NCBI GenBank assembly: GCA_011524615.1
Contig: WTJZ01000022.1
Coordinates: 2,333 to 15,340, forward strand
Origin: Akkermansiaceae bacterium
GTDB taxonomy: Bacteria; Verrucomicrobiota; Verrucomicrobiia; Verrucomicrobiales; Akkermansiaceae
Length of the DNA stretch: 13,008 nucleotides
Direction of reading: 5' to 3'
Shown here: positions 12,997 to 13,008 of the stretch, one piece after another
Layout of the letters: each line of letters begins with the position of its first letter
Numbering within the stretch: the first letter of the stretch is position 1
Position numbers and translations under genes: made by a program
Notes under the pieces: generated by a model
Seen by the model: the letters and a program-made list of their open reading frames with translations, nothing else
Database searches by the model: none
Told to the model about the DNA's origin: nothing

Positions 12997-13008
12997 TTTA
13001 TAAAATTG

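Overview
The window looks like chromosomal core sequence from a member of the Verrucomicrobiota, probably a Verrucomicrobiales-type organism; the rank is inferred from gene content and no 16S is present. The pointers are an MFS-linked lysophospholipid acyltransferase with an ANL-like tail, a bacterial RRM protein with a basic N-terminus, few usable Shine-Dalgarno sequences, and a cluster of degenerate 9-10-nt-period 'CCGCGAA / CACGAAGG / CTAAGACGC' repeats of a kind seen dispersed in Verrucomicrobia and related phyla.

Layout. 1-4142 (+): 3' end of the MFS/acyltransferase gene, then purU (formyltetrahydrofolate deformylase), then a sugar nucleotidyltransferase with a C-terminal left-handed beta-helix and an AmgK/APH-type sugar kinase. 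The last two are probably a cell-wall sugar (MurNAc-type) recycling pair. 4166-4879 (-): an AIM24-family protein, convergent with the kinase. 5067-5612 (+): a lipoprotein of unknown function in a local AT-rich patch. 5787-8986 (+): argB (arginine-sensitive type), prfA (release factor 1), a four-helix membrane protein and a stand-alone rplI with its own promoter and terminator. 9061-9669 (+): a LURP-one/tubby-like protein, convergent with 9778-10806 (-), class II fructose-bisphosphate aldolase, which has a predicted leaderless promoter. 11079-11164 (+): tRNA-Tyr(GUA) with encoded CCA and a leader/trailer helix. 11172-11644 holds no convincing gene. 11645-12205 (+): RRM RNA-binding protein. 12320-12613 (+): a small exported protein ending in a CxxC motif. 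12700-13008: a non-coding repeat cluster that runs to the window edge.

Most genes are ordinary housekeeping functions in short transcription units, many closed by clear intrinsic terminators. I found no defence island, prophage, CRISPR array or obvious new multi-gene system. The items most worth a second look are the apparently shrunken AMP-binding domain fused to the acyltransferase, the repeat cluster at the end, the kinase/nucleotidyltransferase pair, the gene-poor leader upstream of the RRM gene, the tRNA-Tyr leader/trailer helix, and the leaderless or very short-leader promoters.
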